Notes: a model not told the origin generated them from the letters alone. Counted from the stretch's first letter, positions 1 to 7,954 are shown. The stretch is DNA of 42,058 nt from an uncultured Methylococcales bacterium (GCA_903902705.1 CAIUVX010000158.1:1-42058); one strand, 5' to 3'. Program-made: numbers and translations.

Positions 1-191
1 AGGCTGTGGGTAAAGAAACAGGCAAAACCAATCATATCGAACGCTTTAACTGCACCCTCAGACAACGCGGGTCTCGATTGGTTAGAAAAACACTTTCGTT
101 TTCCAAAAAACTTGAAAATCATATCGGTGCGATTTGGTATTTTATTCATCACTATAATGACAATATTCGTAACCAATTGAGATTCTCTTAA
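1..191 (+). mobile_element. IS1-family transposase, C-terminal end (partial)
   Basis: The reading frame enters from the left edge and stops with TAA at 189-191. The 61 visible residues contain HIERFNCTLRQRGSRLVRKT and KKLENHIGAIWYFIHHYN, the characteristic C-terminus of IS1-family InsB-type transposases, including the final catalytic-region glutamate in HIERFN. The GTG at position 6 is internal, not a start. The catalytic N-terminus and left end of the element lie outside the window, so whether the element is intact cannot be judged. Its right terminal repeat should lie just after 191, but I could not identify it by eye. The element abuts the shortened gene at 205-525. Confidence 0.85.
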
Positions 192-204
192 TCACTCACT
201 ATTT

Positions 205-525
205 ATGACTACCGAAAAAATTACTGGCGCATTTGATACGGGTAATAGGAGCGGTTTAATAATAACGGAAGAGATGAAAAATCGCTTGGAAAAATCAGGT
301 AATTTAATTGTGGAAAAAAAGGATTATCTCTATGGAATTAATGCACCTTATTTATCCTGTACGTTAAGAAAATTAACCTTTAATAATCAGCCGCTGGAAG
401 ATATTCATAATATTGATCTTAAAATTGGCGATGCCAATGAATTATGGTTGGGATACCAGTTTTTGAAGAATTATGTCAGCGCGTGGGATTATAAAAATAA
501 AACCATTACTTTGTTGAAGCGATAA
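205..525 (+). CDS. retropepsin-like aspartic protease, probably 5'-truncated
   Basis: This 106-aa product contains FDTGNRSG near residue 10, which fits the D-T-G active site of clan AA retropepsin-like proteases, and a C-terminal LWLGYQFLKNYVSAWDYKNKTITLL that resembles the family's closing strands (LG.. FLxxY ... D). In the family the DTG motif normally follows a longer N-terminal strand of some 15-25 residues; here only nine residues precede it. The gene begins 13 bases after the IS1 transposase stop, so the natural start was probably removed or displaced by the insertion. Base composition is AT-rich. Function is uncertain, and the gene may be inactive. Confidence 0.6.
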   Translation: MTTEKITGAFDTGNRSGLIITEEMKNRLEKSGNLIVEKKDYLYGINAPYLSCTLRKLTFNNQPLEDIHNIDLKIGDANELWLGYQFLKNYVSAWDYKNKTITLLKR

Positions 526-599
526 GTTTTCTCGCGTTCCTACACAGCGAGGCGGAACGAATTGGTAGCACTTTATTCATCTACTCATTGGAGGAAAAT

Positions 600-776
600 A
601 TGAAAGCAGTTTCTGTTGTTGCCAGACTAAAATGCGCGTTAGTGCTTCTGGTCTTTATGTCTCTTAGTATCATTCCCATGCTGCCAATTACCAGCACTCT
701 AGGATTGTTTATCGTCATTTTTCGCCCACTGTGGTTTAAAAAGTTGGTTGATAAAGTGTATGCGGATAAAAATTAA
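600..776 (+). CDS. small membrane protein
   Basis: This 58-aa protein is read from the ATG at 600, preceded by a clear GGAGG at 590-594; an in-frame TTG at 588 lies inside that ribosome binding site and is rejected as start. Residues 10-45 form one long or two short hydrophobic segments (CALVLLVFMSLSIIPMLP, then GLFIVIFRPLWF), followed by a basic tail ending YADKN. No family is recognised. It stands alone between the retropepsin-like gene and nrdJb. Confidence 0.6.
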   Translation: MKAVSVVARLKCALVLLVFMSLSIIPMLPITSTLGLFIVIFRPLWFKKLVDKVYADKN

Positions 777-896
777 CGCCTGAGTCGCCTATCAACTGAC
801 TGTTTTAGGCACGTTTAACAGTCGGGTATAAATAGACGTTGTGATGCAAGGTCTCTACAGTTATAAACCATCAACACTATCAGGCATAAAAAAAAC

Positions 897-1427
897 ATGG
901 TACATAAAATCGCAAAAAAAATTGTCTCTTATAAAGTAGCGGGTAATGAAACGCCTATTCCTGCTGCGGTTATTAAGGAGACAAAAATTGATATGGAAAG
1001 TATGCACGAGAAGTTAGAACGTCCTGAAATTTTAATGGGTTCTACTTATAAAATTAAAACCCCGCAATCGGAACACGCGCTGTATATCACTATCAACGAT
1101 GTGGTGCTGAATGCGGGAACGGACTATGCCGCACGTCATCCTTATGAAGTGTTTATTAATTCCAAAAATATGGAGCATTTTCAATGGGTATTGGGATTAA
1201 CGCGGGTTATTTCAGCGATGTTTCGTAACGGCGGCGACGTGTGTTTTTTAGCGGAAGAATTAAAAGCGGTGTTTGATCCACAAGGCGGCTATTTCAAAAA
1301 AGGCGGGGTATTCATGCCGTCTCTAGTTGCTGAAATCGGTTATGCCATTGAAGCGCATTTAAAAGTCATCGGTATGATTAAACCACCTGAAATGGACGAA
1401 CAGCAAAAACAATTTTTAGGCGCGTAG
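897..1427 (+). CDS. nrdJb: NrdJb-like class II ribonucleotide reductase component
   Basis: This 176-aa protein has the features of NrdJb, the small separate C-terminal component of split adenosylcobalamin-dependent (class II) ribonucleotide reductase known from Pseudomonas. Recognisable stretches are KIAKKIVSYKV at the N-terminus, RPEILMGSTYKIKTP, HALYITINDVVLNAG, EVFINSKNMEHFQW, ELKAVFDPQGGYFKKGG and PSLVAEIGYAIEAHLK. It would help reduce ribonucleotides to deoxyribonucleotides with B12 as radical source. The partner nrdJa is not in the window; upstream are an IS remnant and unrelated genes. The start ATG at 897 has only a weak, distant AGG. No cobalamin riboswitch was recognised in the 120 bases upstream. 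Confidence 0.8.
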   Translation: MVHKIAKKIVSYKVAGNETPIPAAVIKETKIDMESMHEKLERPEILMGSTYKIKTPQSEHALYITINDVVLNAGTDYAARHPYEVFINSKNMEHFQWVLGLTRVISAMFRNGGDVCFLAEELKAVFDPQGGYFKKGGVFMPSLVAEIGYAIEAHLKVIGMIKPPEMDEQQKQFLGA

Positions 1428-1504
1428 CGGGCGGGTGATAGCTGTATTGCACTTTTGTCTGCTAATAAGCACTACGCCACAGAGTTTGAAAATAATGTGA
1501 TAGT

Positions 1505-1529
1505 GGAGTACAGGTTAGCTTTGTACTCC
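1505..1529 (+). terminator. hairpin downstream of nrdJb
   Basis: GGAGTACA at 1505-1512 pairs perfectly with TGTACTCC at 1522-1529 across a 9-base loop, followed by a short TTTA. It lies about 80 bases after the nrdJb stop. The T-run is weak, so this is a possible terminator only. Confidence 0.4.
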
Positions 1530-1609
1530 TTTACCCTCTGCACAAAAATTCCACAAAAAATCCTTAGTCTCAGCATTTCCCCTGCACATTGTCCAGTCAC
1601 ACTAAAGAC

Positions 1610-3151
1610 ATGGACATTCTACTTAAATTATCTTCGCCTCGGCTTTCTGTTTACCAATGTTTGATTGGTGCAGGAATGCTATTGATGGCTATCGAACCCA
1701 TTGCTTGGCTGGTAAACAGTTGGCTTGATCCTGCGCATGATTCGCAGGGCGGCTGGGTGTTTTTGCTGTGTGCTGGTTTGTTTATTTGGAGCATATTAAG
1801 TCCTTTACAGGACTGTCAGTCACACGCTCAACATAAAAAAGCCATTATTTTGTTGTTAGGCACCGCCTGCATACGCGGCATGGGACAGATTTTTGCTGTC
1901 AATGTGTTGGGTGCGGTGGCATTAGCGATAGATGTGTATGCGATAGGCTTATTGGTCAATCTGAGCGATAGAAAAAACGCGCTGTCAGCGGGTTGGTTAG
2001 CGGTGTTGTTTACCTTTTCCTTGCCGATAGAGCGGATTTTGCAACGGTTGCTTGGCTTTGGTTTGCAACATTTATCAGCGGATGGCGCGTGTTTTGTATT
2101 GCGCGGCTTTTTTGACTCTGTGCAGTGTGCAGGCATACGGATTTTATTAGCAGGGCGTGATGTGCTGGTGGATTTGCCTTGTTCTGGGGTGCGCAGTATC
2201 ACGCTGTTGTGTTTGTTGTATGCGACTTTGATGTGTGTGTTTAGACCTAGCTTATTAAGAGGTTTATTAATAGGTGCGGTGACATTGGCGAGTGCATTAC
2301 TGGCTAATATTATTCGTATTAGTTTTCTGGCGACGTTTATTGCCTATCCAGAAAAAATTGGCGGTGTTGATGTGATGGCACAGCCGTATCATGATTTGAT
2401 TGGGTTGGTTTGTTTGACATTGGCGGCGTTGCCGTTGATTTTATCGTTCCAACGCTCTGGCGTTGGAACGCATCTTGCCGCGCTCCAGCGTGGTGAGACG
2501 GGACGCTGGAGCGTCCAAAGCAACATTCCAACGCTGGAGCGTTGGAACGATAAATTTAACGATAAGTTTATTGCTCTCGGTTTTGTGATACTCGCCGCTG
2601 TCATTATTTCTTTACCTCGTAAACCCTTAGATATTTCCAACACCAGTACAGCCTTAAACCTGCCCACCTATCTGAATGGTCAAGTCGCACAAACCATAGA
2701 ACTCAGCCAACAAGAACAAAACTACTTCACTCAATACGGCGGCACAGCGTTAAAAAGACGTTATGGCGACAGCAATGTTTTATTAATCCGCACTAATTCC
2801 CCGTTACGGCATTTGCATACCCCCGATGATTGTCTGCGCGGTTTGGGTTTTGATGTGCAGTATCAAGGTGTTCATTATCAACCGTTACCCACGGCTATTT
2901 ATCTTGCCACTGCCAAGAATGGCGCACAGTGGCGGGTTGCCGTTAGCTTTTATTCCGACTCAGGGCAGTTTACGACCAATGTGTCAGAAGTCGTGTGGCG
3001 TTGGTTGCAACAACCGCACAGCACTTGGTATGCCTTACAACGTATTACCCCAATCTACATTCCAGAAACCAAAGCGAAAGAATGGGATAACGCCCTGTTT
3101 GCCGCCTTGGATTTAAACACTCAGGAGAGCCGTCATGTTAAGTCTAATTAA
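1610..3151 (+). CDS. exosortase with C-terminal EpsI-like domain
   Basis: This 513-aa polytopic membrane protein is read from ATG 1610 (a TTG at 1589 is possible but less likely). Residues 1-285 hold about eight membrane segments and the exosortase catalytic triad: Cys191 in DLPCSGVRS, Arg236 in NIIRISFLA and His261 in PYHDLIG. Exosortases cleave and process PEP-CTERM tails at the cytoplasmic membrane. After another membrane segment (FIALGFVILAAVIISLP) comes a C-terminal region with HLHTPDDCLRGLGF, resembling the EpsI/DUF3485 domain that accompanies or is fused to some exosortases. Between the two parts lies an in-frame palindromic insertion (2440-2554). The gene overlaps the next one by 17 bases, and that next gene encodes a protein with a PEP-CTERM-like tail, its likely substrate. 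The exact Xrt subfamily (for example XrtO or XrtT) cannot be assigned by eye. Confidence 0.85.
   Translation: MDILLKLSSPRLSVYQCLIGAGMLLMAIEPIAWLVNSWLDPAHDSQGGWVFLLCAGLFIWSILSPLQDCQSHAQHKKAIILLLGTACIRGMGQIFAVNVLGAVALAIDVYAIGLLVNLSDRKNALSAGWLAVLFTFSLPIERILQRLLGFGLQHLSADGACFVLRGFFDSVQCAGIRILLAGRDVLVDLPCSGVRSITLLCLLYATLMCVFRPSLLRGLLIGAVTLASALLANIIRISFLATFIAYPEKIGGVDVMAQPYHDLIGLVCLTLAALPLILSFQRSGVGTHLAALQRGETGRWSVQSNIPTLERWNDKFNDKFIALGFVILAAVIISLPRKPLDISNTSTALNLPTYLNGQVAQTIELSQQEQNYFTQYGGTALKRRYGDSNVLLIRTNSPLRHLHTPDDCLRGLGFDVQYQGVHYQPLPTAIYLATAKNGAQWRVAVSFYSDSGQFTTNVSEVVWRWLQQPHSTWYALQRITPIYIPETKAKEWDNALFAALDLNTQESRHVKSN
2440..2554. repeat. in-frame palindromic element inside the exosortase gene
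   Basis: The element is bounded by a perfect 16-bp inverted repeat: TTTATCGTTCCAACGC at 2440-2455 and GCGTTGGAACGATAAA at 2539-2554. Inside are three palindromes. The first is 2445-2470 with 11-bp arms. The second is CGCTCCAGCGT 2481-2491 with ACGCTGGAGCG 2503-2513. The third is 2526-2547 with 10-bp arms around GG. The reading frame stays open throughout, adding about 38 polar residues after the last core exosortase membrane segment. A 12-bp near-perfect tandem repeat (AACGATAAATTT / AACGATAAGTTT) follows at its right edge. Confidence 0.85.
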
Positions 3152-5258
3152 AGTTACTGCCAGTCTACTGTTGCTACTGTTGGCTTGTACCGCTAGTGCA
3201 ACGCCAGACGTAGGTGGCACGATTGAAGCCATCGCCGCTGATGGTAAGAAAATAAATTTCCCTTTATTAAAATCTGAAATGCTCGCTAAAGTGAAAGGCG
3301 ATTTAGTGACCGTGACAGTGAAACAAACTTTTACCAATCCCAGCGATAAACCACTACACGCCACTTATTTATTTCCACTCAATCAAAATGCCGCTGTGCA
3401 TGAAATGGTGATGGAAGTCGGTGATGAGCGTGTGCAAGCCAAAATTAAACGTATCGAAGAAGCCAAAGCCACGTTTGAACAAGCCAAGCAAGAAGGTAAA
3501 GCCGCGTCTTTGTTGATTGAACACCGTCCGAATATGTTCACGCAAGACATTGCCAACTTAATGCCGAATCTGCCTGTAAAAGTGACACTAACGTATATTC
3601 AAACCTTGCCTAAAGTTGATGGACAGTATGAATTGGTGTTGCCGCTGGTTGTTGGCCCTCGTTATCAACCAGCAGGTGCAGGTGTACCGCCCACACCTGT
3701 TGCGGAGGTGAACAGCAAAACCAAACTAGGACAATGGGAAGTGGAAAAACTGCCCGCTTATCCCGAAGTGGCTGAATTAAACAGCCCAGCGATTATTGAT
3801 AAAGAGCGCGTATCCATTACCGTTGACATAGATGCAGGTTTACCAATTACTGAACTCAGCAGTAAAACCCATACGATTTCCGAAGAGAAAGTATCCGCGA
3901 GCCAACGCGTCATTCATTTAGCCGACGGCAAAACCATCGACAACAAAGATTTTGTGTTGCGTTACAGCCTAAACGGAACGAAAACACAGGCGGGTTTATT
4001 AGCGCATAAAGACGAACGCGGCGGTTTTTTTAGTTTGCAAATTGAACCACCTGCCATGCCAGCGGTGAAAGACATTGCGGCGCGAGAAATGGTATTTGTG
4101 CTGGATACTTCTGGCTCTATGGACGGTGAGCCGATAGCCGCTAGTAAACAATTTATGCTTCACGCCCTGCACAATCTGCACCCTAACGATTATTTTCGCA
4201 TTATTCGTTTCAGTAATAATGCCGAAGAATTTACCGATGAACCCGTCGCCGCAACCGCTGAAAATATCAAACGCGGCTTGAGTTATGTGGAAAACTTAAC
4301 AGCCGATGGCGGTACAGAAGTGAATACCGCCATACAACAAGCCTTTAGTAAACCCGCTAAAGATAACACGTTGCGACTCGTGGTATTTTTAACGGATGGT
4401 TATATAGGCAATGAATCCGAAGTGCTGCAACAGATTACTGAAAAACTTGGCAACGCAAGAATTTACGCGCTAGGCGTTGGCACATCGGTGAACCGCTTTT
4501 TACTGGAAGAAATGGCAAACAGCGGACGCGGTTTTGCGCGGTTTATCGATCCAACGGAAAAAGCCGATGATGTCGCCATTCAATTAGCCAGTAAATTAGA
4601 AAGCCCTGTACTCACTGACATCAGCATTGATTGGGGTGACACACTCGTCAGCGACACCACACCCGTAAAAATTCCTGATTTATTTGCAGGGGGCGCGGTA
4701 CGCATTCAAGGTAAATACGCCCAAGCGGGACAGCATACCATTAAAGTCAATGGCTTACTCAATGGTCGCAAAGCACAGTTACCGATTACGGTGACACTGC
4801 CTGAAAAGTCCGACGATACCAATAATCCTATCCCCGTGATTTGGGCGCGTTCACAAATTAGCGAGGCGATGCGGCAAATTAACACGCCTTATCATATCCG
4901 TGCTGCTGGTGGCATTGCCGATACCGAGTTAAAAGCCAAAGTCACCGATTTAGGTTTGAACTTTGCCTTAACCACGCAATGGACATCGTTTGTCGCGGTG
5001 TCAGAAAAAATAGTCAACGCCCATCCTGAACAAGCTGAACACAGAAACGTACCTTTGCCTATGGTGAAAGGTGTCACTGCAAAAGCCTACGGTGATGAAA
5101 ATGATCAACCAGCGGTTACTGCTAACGCACAACCCATGACGCTGGCACAAAACTTTGCAGGTAGCTCAGCACCCGAACCTTCCTCGGTTGCAGGATTGTT
5201 TATTATCGCGGTAATGGGTGCGTGGACATTTTATCGTCGCCGTCAACTGACATTGTAA
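3135..5258 (+). CDS. VIT and vWA domain protein with PEP-CTERM-like sorting tail
   Basis: This is a 707-aa exported protein with a signal peptide (residues 1-22, ending ACTASA). It has a vault/inter-alpha-trypsin (VIT) domain at roughly 40-155 (TVTVKQTFTNPSDKPLHATYLFPL; NMFTQDIANLMP), then a von Willebrand A domain starting near 318 with a complete MIDAS motif DTSGSM at Asp324. At the end are P680-E-P, a hydrophobic segment GLFIIAVMGAWTFY and a basic RRR tail, the layout of exosortase substrates. It starts with ATG 3135 behind AGGAG, overlapping the exosortase gene by 17 bases, so the two are probably translationally coupled. By inference this is the dedicated substrate of the adjacent exosortase, anchored or released at the surface; vWA proteins usually bind protein ligands via a metal ion. 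The ligand is unknown. Confidence 0.85.
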   Translation: MLSLIKVTASLLLLLLACTASATPDVGGTIEAIAADGKKINFPLLKSEMLAKVKGDLVTVTVKQTFTNPSDKPLHATYLFPLNQNAAVHEMVMEVGDERVQAKIKRIEEAKATFEQAKQEGKAASLLIEHRPNMFTQDIANLMPNLPVKVTLTYIQTLPKVDGQYELVLPLVVGPRYQPAGAGVPPTPVAEVNSKTKLGQWEVEKLPAYPEVAELNSPAIIDKERVSITVDIDAGLPITELSSKTHTISEEKVSASQRVIHLADGKTIDNKDFVLRYSLNGTKTQAGLLAHKDERGGFFSLQIEPPAMPAVKDIAAREMVFVLDTSGSMDGEPIAASKQFMLHALHNLHPNDYFRIIRFSNNAEEFTDEPVAATAENIKRGLSYVENLTADGGTEVNTAIQQAFSKPAKDNTLRLVVFLTDGYIGNESEVLQQITEKLGNARIYALGVGTSVNRFLLEEMANSGRGFARFIDPTEKADDVAIQLASKLESPVLTDISIDWGDTLVSDTTPVKIPDLFAGGAVRIQGKYAQAGQHTIKVNGLLNGRKAQLPITVTLPEKSDDTNNPIPVIWARSQISEAMRQINTPYHIRAAGGIADTELKAKVTDLGLNFALTTQWTSFVAVSEKIVNAHPEQAEHRNVPLPMVKGVTAKAYGDENDQPAVTANAQPMTLAQNFAGSSAPEPSSVAGLFIIAVMGAWTFYRRRQLTL

Positions 5259-5265
5259 TGAGAGC

Positions 5266-5298
5266 AGACCTGCGAGATTTTGAAAATCTAGCAGGTCT
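5266..5298. repeat. 33-base intercistronic palindrome of the AGACCT/AGGTCT type
   Basis: AGACCTGC at 5266-5273 pairs with GCAGGTCT at 5291-5298, and AGATTTT 5275-5281 pairs with AAAATCT 5283-5289. The palindrome is near perfect around a single central G. It lies between the stop of the VIT/vWA gene and the ribosome binding site (AAGGAG) of the next gene, so its hairpin could modulate or stabilise the shared mRNA. The same outer bases recur at 22065-22097. Confidence 0.75.
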
Positions 5299-5312
5299 CA
5301 AAGGAGTGTGTC

Positions 5313-6776
5313 ATGTCTAAATCGAATATTGCTACTAAAATCGGACTTTGCATATTGCTGGTGATTATTGCTGATGGGCTGTTTTATTCACAAGCTATCG
5401 GCTGGACAGCGGGGCTATATGCGGGATTATTATTGCTGATGTTGCGACTATTACATCGGCAATTATTACAAACTACTGCCAGTAAAATCATCGCTGTCGG
5501 TATCGCAACGCTGATTATCGCATTGATTGAATCGCCGCAATTGCTGGCTATCGGCTTGGTCAGTTTGGGTATCATCACGCTGTTAATATTGCAAAAACGT
5601 AAAAACCTAGACTGTGCATTATTGTGGCTAAAAGATATTGCTGCGTTTTTAAGCAGCGTGTTTGGGCAATGGGTTCGAGACTTTCATAAAATCAAACGAC
5701 TTAGTAAGGGCAGGGCGGTCAACAAGTTTCAGTTTAGCTACACGATTATTCCCGTGTCACTTACTTTACTATTTATTTTTTTATTTGCACAAGCAAATCC
5801 TATTATTGCCCAAGCCTTAGCCGCGATTGATTGGGAGTTGCCGATTCGTTTGCTGTCAGTATGGCGTTGGTTGTTTTGGTTTATTGTAGGCATTAGCGTG
5901 TGGGCATTATTGCGTCCCAGTTTTATACTTAGCAATGCTTCCACTCCGAGTACTGGCATTAATTTGGATCGTTGGTTAAATCAACAAACTCTGATTTTAT
6001 CGTTGCTGCTATTTAATAGTCTATTTGCTCTGCAAAATACGTTAGATATTTTGTTTTTGTGGAGCGGTGAAGCGTTACCCAACGGCTTAACTTATGCAGA
6101 ATATGCGCATGGTGGCGCGTATCCGCTGTTTGTGACCAGTGTAGTCACGGCTATTTATGTGTTGCTAACTTTTAACGAACAGCAACCACACTATCAAACC
6201 GAGCTTGCCAAAAAATTGGTCTTTGCTTGGTTAGCGCAGAATATCTTTTTGCTGATGTCCGCGATTAATCGTTTGCTGCACTATATCGAAGTGTACTCAT
6301 TAACTTATCTACGGATTATCGCGTTGCTTGGCATGGCATTAACCGCTATTGGCATGGTGTTGATATTTGCCAGAATTTATAAAAATCGTAGCAACCGCTG
6401 GCTAATCAACAGCAACGCACTTGCTATTGCTGCTATTTTATACATCGCTTGCTTTGTTAATATGGACAGCATCATTGCTAATTATAATGTGCGCCACGCG
6501 CTGGAAGTCACAGGAACAGGTGAAGCTATTGATTTGCCGTATTTGCAACACTTAGGTTCTGAATCTTTACCTGCACTTCGTTGGTTTCAAGTGAATGCCA
6601 AATATAGCCCATCGCAAGCCACACAAGCGGGGCTGTTAATCACTGAATTAGAAAATGAGTTGAACAGTAATACAACAAACTGGCGAGCGTGGACATGGCG
6701 TAACCATCGGCAACAGGCTGTTAAATCAACACCTACGCAAGCCGTGCCGATTGGCAATAGTGGTTGGCAATATTAA
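5313..6776 (+). CDS. polytopic membrane protein, DUF4173/DUF4153 type
   Basis: This 487-aa protein starts with ATG 5313 behind AAGGAG and carries about 11 predicted membrane segments across residues 10-390, then a soluble C-terminus of about 95 residues. The stretch LNGLTYAEYAHGGAYPLF-like (actual: ALPNGLTYAEYAHGGAYPLF) resembles the signature GxTYAEYxxxGxxxL of DUF4173/DUF4153 membrane proteins. The biochemical role of this family is not established. It follows the exosortase and its putative substrate with only the 33-base palindrome between, so all three may form one transcription unit and one system. Its last 64 codons plus stop are duplicated at 7761-7954. Confidence 0.7.
   Translation: MSKSNIATKIGLCILLVIIADGLFYSQAIGWTAGLYAGLLLLMLRLLHRQLLQTTASKIIAVGIATLIIALIESPQLLAIGLVSLGIITLLILQKRKNLDCALLWLKDIAAFLSSVFGQWVRDFHKIKRLSKGRAVNKFQFSYTIIPVSLTLLFIFLFAQANPIIAQALAAIDWELPIRLLSVWRWLFWFIVGISVWALLRPSFILSNASTPSTGINLDRWLNQQTLILSLLLFNSLFALQNTLDILFLWSGEALPNGLTYAEYAHGGAYPLFVTSVVTAIYVLLTFNEQQPHYQTELAKKLVFAWLAQNIFLLMSAINRLLHYIEVYSLTYLRIIALLGMALTAIGMVLIFARIYKNRSNRWLINSNALAIAAILYIACFVNMDSIIANYNVRHALEVTGTGEAIDLPYLQHLGSESLPALRWFQVNAKYSPSQATQAGLLITELENELNSNTTNWRAWTWRNHRQQAVKSTPTQAVPIGNSGWQY
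6583..6776 (+). repeat. direct repeat, copy A (194 bases, 3' end of the membrane protein gene)
   Basis: The segment from GGTTTCAAG at 6583 to the TAA at 6776 is repeated at 7761-7954 at the same length with only a few substitutions and no indels. This is the functional copy, coding for the soluble tail RFQ-type ... NSGWQY of the DUF4173-type protein. Confidence 0.9.
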
Positions 6777-6852
6777 TCATGCTCTCGCAATGTTTTGAGC
6801 ATAGCATAGTACTTAAGCATCCTGCCACGATTAAATTTATGGAGAATTTCCG

Positions 6853-7713
6853 ATGAAAACGGTTCAACGATTAATGGCACTGGCATTGTTTTTCCTGTCA
6901 TTTACAGCATTATGTGAGACTTCTACGCTGGTGCATTCTCTCGATCAAATTCCTAGCGCATTCAAAAGCAAAGAGGGCTTAGCCAAGTTTCAAGAGCAAA
7001 TAAATGGAGATACCTTACCTGATGGATTTGGCACTACACTGCCTGCGGGTCTTTCCGCCAAGACAATTGTCGAACTGGTTGCACCTAGAGAAAATGCTTC
7101 GTCTGCATGGCTGGTAGGTGTAAAGCCTTGGTCTTATCGACCAAACAGTTTTATTGCTATTGTTATCTTTTCAGTAGACACGGTTTACTTGGCTATGCTG
7201 GAATATCAAGAAAATAAGATACCAGCAAAAGTTATTGCTAATTATGGTAAGCCTCTGGATATAGCTGGCAATACCGTTAATTGGGACAACATCGACTTAG
7301 GTGATGAAAACCTACCAAACAGCGATGATATGACTTACTACCGATTTGATTTTGCTCCCTTCAAAATAAGCGAAAACCAAACCGCATTTGGGATACGCGT
7401 TAATTGGTCTAATAGTTATGCTGGAGGCGGTGCAGATTTTCAAGCACTCATGCTATTTGTCGCCAAGGGTGATCGCATCATTAATATATTGTTAGAACCA
7501 ATCTACTATTTTTCAGACATCGCGGGTAACTGGCACGATGATGGGACACGAGATCACAATTTATCAGAAGGGGAGAATATAGTTATCATGTTGCCACATA
7601 AGACTAATGGCTACTATGATTTGCAGTTAAAAACCGTGGGTAGTAAACAAAAACAAGTGTTTTTTTGGAGCGATGAGAAAAAGCGTTACCTTCCATCTGG
7701 ACTTAAACCGTAG
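6853..7713 (+). CDS. secreted protein of unknown function
   Basis: This 286-aa protein starts with ATG 6853, preceded by ATGGAGAATTTCCG, which supplies GGAG. Residues 1-21 are a standard signal peptide (MKTVQRLMALALFFLSFTALC) with cleavage likely after ALC or just beyond. The mature part is rich in aromatic residues and beta-strand-like patterns (AFGIRVNWSNSYAGGGADFQALMLF; YYFSDIAGNWHDDGTRDH) with no motif that I recognise. It probably acts in the periplasm or outside the cell. It sits alone inside a roughly 980-bp unit bounded by the two 194-base direct repeats, which suggests it was inserted or rearranged into the end of the exosortase cassette. Confidence 0.8.
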   Translation: MKTVQRLMALALFFLSFTALCETSTLVHSLDQIPSAFKSKEGLAKFQEQINGDTLPDGFGTTLPAGLSAKTIVELVAPRENASSAWLVGVKPWSYRPNSFIAIVIFSVDTVYLAMLEYQENKIPAKVIANYGKPLDIAGNTVNWDNIDLGDENLPNSDDMTYYRFDFAPFKISENQTAFGIRVNWSNSYAGGGADFQALMLFVAKGDRIINILLEPIYYFSDIAGNWHDDGTRDHNLSEGENIVIMLPHKTNGYYDLQLKTVGSKQKQVFFWSDEKKRYLPSGLKP

Positions 7714-7760
7714 ATGCTATCCATGCACCAAACGTGTCAAGTCTTTGCCAATGTTATGTC

Positions 7761-7954
7761 GGTTTCAAGCCAATGCCAAATATAGCCCATCGCAAGCCAC
7801 ACAAGCGGGACTGTTAATCACTGAATTGGAAAATGAGTTGAACAGTGGTACAACAAACTGGCGAGCGTGGACATGGCGTAACCATCGGCAACTGACTGTT
7901 AAATCAACACCTACGCAAGCCGTGCCGATTGGTAATAGTGGTTGGCAATATTAA
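7761..7954 (+). pseudogene. direct repeat, copy B: orphan 3' fragment of the DUF4173-type gene
   Basis: This 194-base copy of 6583-6776 encodes RFQANAKYSPSQATQAGLL to NSGWQY followed by TAA. It has no start codon or ribosome binding site of its own. An open frame that begins inside the preceding gene at 7673 runs through it, but only because the copy has kept its frame. Codon differences from copy A are few, so the duplication is relatively recent. It is a remnant, not an expressed gene. Confidence 0.85.

Noticed and set aside
780-896. Cobalamin riboswitch before nrdJb
   Set aside because: Expected for some B12-dependent genes, but no B12-box-like sequence was found in the 117-base spacer.
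1828-2202. 124-codon minus-strand frame within the exosortase gene
   Set aside because: Antisense to well-supported exosortase motifs and of biased composition; no start signal.
7673-7954. 93-codon open frame after the secreted-protein gene
   Set aside because: It starts inside the preceding gene and is open only because it contains the in-frame duplicated tail of the membrane protein gene; no ribosome binding site.
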